NCBI GenBank assembly: GCA_900770835.1
Contig: CAAGLQ010000234.1
Span: forward strand, 1-6,931
Source: an uncultured Parabacteroides sp.
GTDB taxonomy: Bacteria; Bacteroidota; Bacteroidia; Bacteroidales; Tannerellaceae
Length of the DNA: 6,931 nt
Direction of reading: 5' to 3'
Numbering within the stretch: position 1 is the stretch's first letter; each line of letters starts with the position of its first letter. Shown here piece after piece: positions 5,879-6,931 of this stretch. The notes beneath the pieces are model-generated. The model worked only from the letters and a program-made list of their open reading frames with translations. It ran no database searches and had not been told where the DNA came from. The position numbers were made by a program, and so were the translations under genes.

Positions 5879-6931
5879 CTATCCTATCAACCATTTGCTG
5901 CCAGGTAGATAAGAGAGCATTTTTGCTGTTATTACGCAACAAATATAGGAGAGCAACGCAATACATGGAATGGCTAAATAAACCGGTATAAGCGGATGTG
6001 CTTGATCTCCATTCACGAAAAAGCTGGCAATAGGTGCCAAAAAAAACATGTGCATCAGATACATACCAAACGAGAGCTTGGATATTTCAGTAATCCAGCG
6101 AGGAGCCTTAATTTGTTTGATGCAACTAAAGAGGAGGAATACGCCAAAAGTTGAGCAAAGCACATTGGGTGTACAAAACTCCCATGACCATTCCAGCATA
6201 GGCGTCTCTATGGTTTGTTCAGGTACGCCTTTCCACCAAAAAGACCAAGCCGTGAAGGCCATACCCAGCAAAGCGCAGCACGAACCTATGCGCAATCGTT
6301 TACGACGATCCCAATCGATATGAACATGAATATAATGCGCCAACACCAAATAGCCTAAGTAACCAGAGCAATACCACAACATATGGTAGCCATTCCAGAA
6401 ACATTCACCCCACAATTCAGCAGCTACAAACCGATGCAGCCAAGGCATCAACGTTGAAAGGGAAAAAATCAACAGAAAGAGTCGTTCTTCCTTTGCCGTA
6501 GCTCGCTCCAGCCAAGGGGAAATAACAGGCATGATCAGGTAAAGACTGATCAGTGGATACATGAACCAAAGATGTCCAGCCATCGAAGGAAAGTTGAAAG
6601 GCAACAGCTTCAGATCAGCCAATGATTGCTCCCAACTCATGCCACCCCACAGCAGTGGCAAAAAGCAGTATAGTAATGAAAAACAGATAAAAGGTGGTAA
6701 GATGCGCAAAAAACGCCGGCGATAAAACTGGCTCATGGAAACTTGTGGTTTCAAGGGAACCAATAGAAAGGCGGAAACGACCATGAAAAGAGGTACACAA
6801 TAACGTGATACTCCACCATCATAGAATGCCACCCAAAAACGATTGGCCTCATTTGCCAACCGAGAAACATTACCTGCTAATCCTGAGCTATCCGCCGCAT
6901 AAAAATTTTCACTGGCATGTACCAGCATCAC
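5879..6931 (-). CDS. Acyltransferase-3 family integral membrane protein (5' end outside window)
   Basis: The visible 350 codons belong to the acyltransferase 3 family (OafA/WecH/NodX type), inner-membrane proteins that O-acylate, often O-acetylate, sugars of surface polysaccharides or other envelope glycans. The frame stays open to the window edge and begins inside the conserved first segment, MLVHASE, whose His is a likely active-site residue. About 20 residues should therefore be missing, and the ATG/GTG at the edge are not the true start. Nine hydrophobic segments are visible at about 44-59, 75-96, 121-141, 150-166, 184-203, 216-234, 258-272, 286-306 and 314-338, plus the truncated first one, which gives the ten or so usual in the family. 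A basic RRRFLRILPP follows the second visible loop, and the C-terminal SFGMYLMH matches the family's SxGxYxxH pattern. It precedes the GTPase gene on the same strand by 74 nt but shows no functional link. Substrate unknown. Confidence 0.85.
   Translation of the reverse strand: MMLVHASENFYAADSSGLAGNVSRLANEANRFWVAFYDGGVSRYCVPLFMVVSAFLLVPLKPQVSMSQFYRRRFLRILPPFICFSLLYCFLPLLWGGMSWEQSLADLKLLPFNFPSMAGHLWFMYPLISLYLIMPVISPWLERATAKEERLFLLIFSLSTLMPWLHRFVAAELWGECFWNGYHMLWYCSGYLGYLVLAHYIHVHIDWDRRKRLRIGSCCALLGMAFTAWSFWWKGVPEQTIETPMLEWSWEFCTPNVLCSTFGVFLLFSCIKQIKAPRWITEISKLSFGMYLMHMFFLAPIASFFVNGDQAHPLIPVYLAIPCIALLSYICCVITAKMLSYLPGSKWLIG

Overview
The window looks like the chromosome of a member of the Bacteroidales (Bacteroides/Parabacteroides/Tannerella-like). 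Three things point there. Gene starts mostly lack a strong Shine-Dalgarno. Intergenic regions carry TAnnTTTG boxes, the -7 element of the Bacteroidetes sigma factor. The gene types also fit: a SusA-like periplasmic neopullulanase, a sufS-type cysteine desulfurase and a COG0523 metal GTPase. Genus is an inference and cannot be fixed from the sequence alone. I see no tRNA, rRNA, CRISPR array, insertion sequence or phage gene.

Layout. Positions 1-262 hold the 3' end of nadA (+). An AT-rich gap follows (263-514) with hairpins and a cluster of TAGTCA/TGACTA repeats. Convergent to nadA is sufS (515-1729, -). sufS is divergent from an exported GH13 alpha-glucanase (1847-3682, +), and the two share a 117-nt intergenic region with a TAnnTTTG box for each direction. 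A strong hairpin (3720-3765) lies at the next convergent junction and overlaps the last codons of an SDR dehydrogenase gene (3737-4558, -). That gene sits one nucleotide after the stop of a His-rich COG0523 GTPase (4560-5804, -), forming a two-gene unit with its own promoter. The window ends in an integral-membrane acyltransferase (5879-6931, -) whose first codons are outside.

How the genes relate. NadA needs a [4Fe-4S] cluster and SufS mobilises sulfur for such clusters, so their adjacency makes metabolic sense although they are not co-transcribed. The GH13 enzyme probably hydrolyses malto-oligosaccharides or pullulan in the periplasm, but no susB/C/D partner is present. The GTPase is probably a metal (likely zinc) chaperone or insertase; its tight coupling to an SDR with an unusual charged N-terminal tail is the least explained arrangement here. 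Most of the window is ordinary core-genome content, and I found no convincing evidence of a wholly new system. The best second-look items are the GTPase-SDR unit, the altered G4 motif of the GTPase, and the hairpin overlapping the SDR stop codon.
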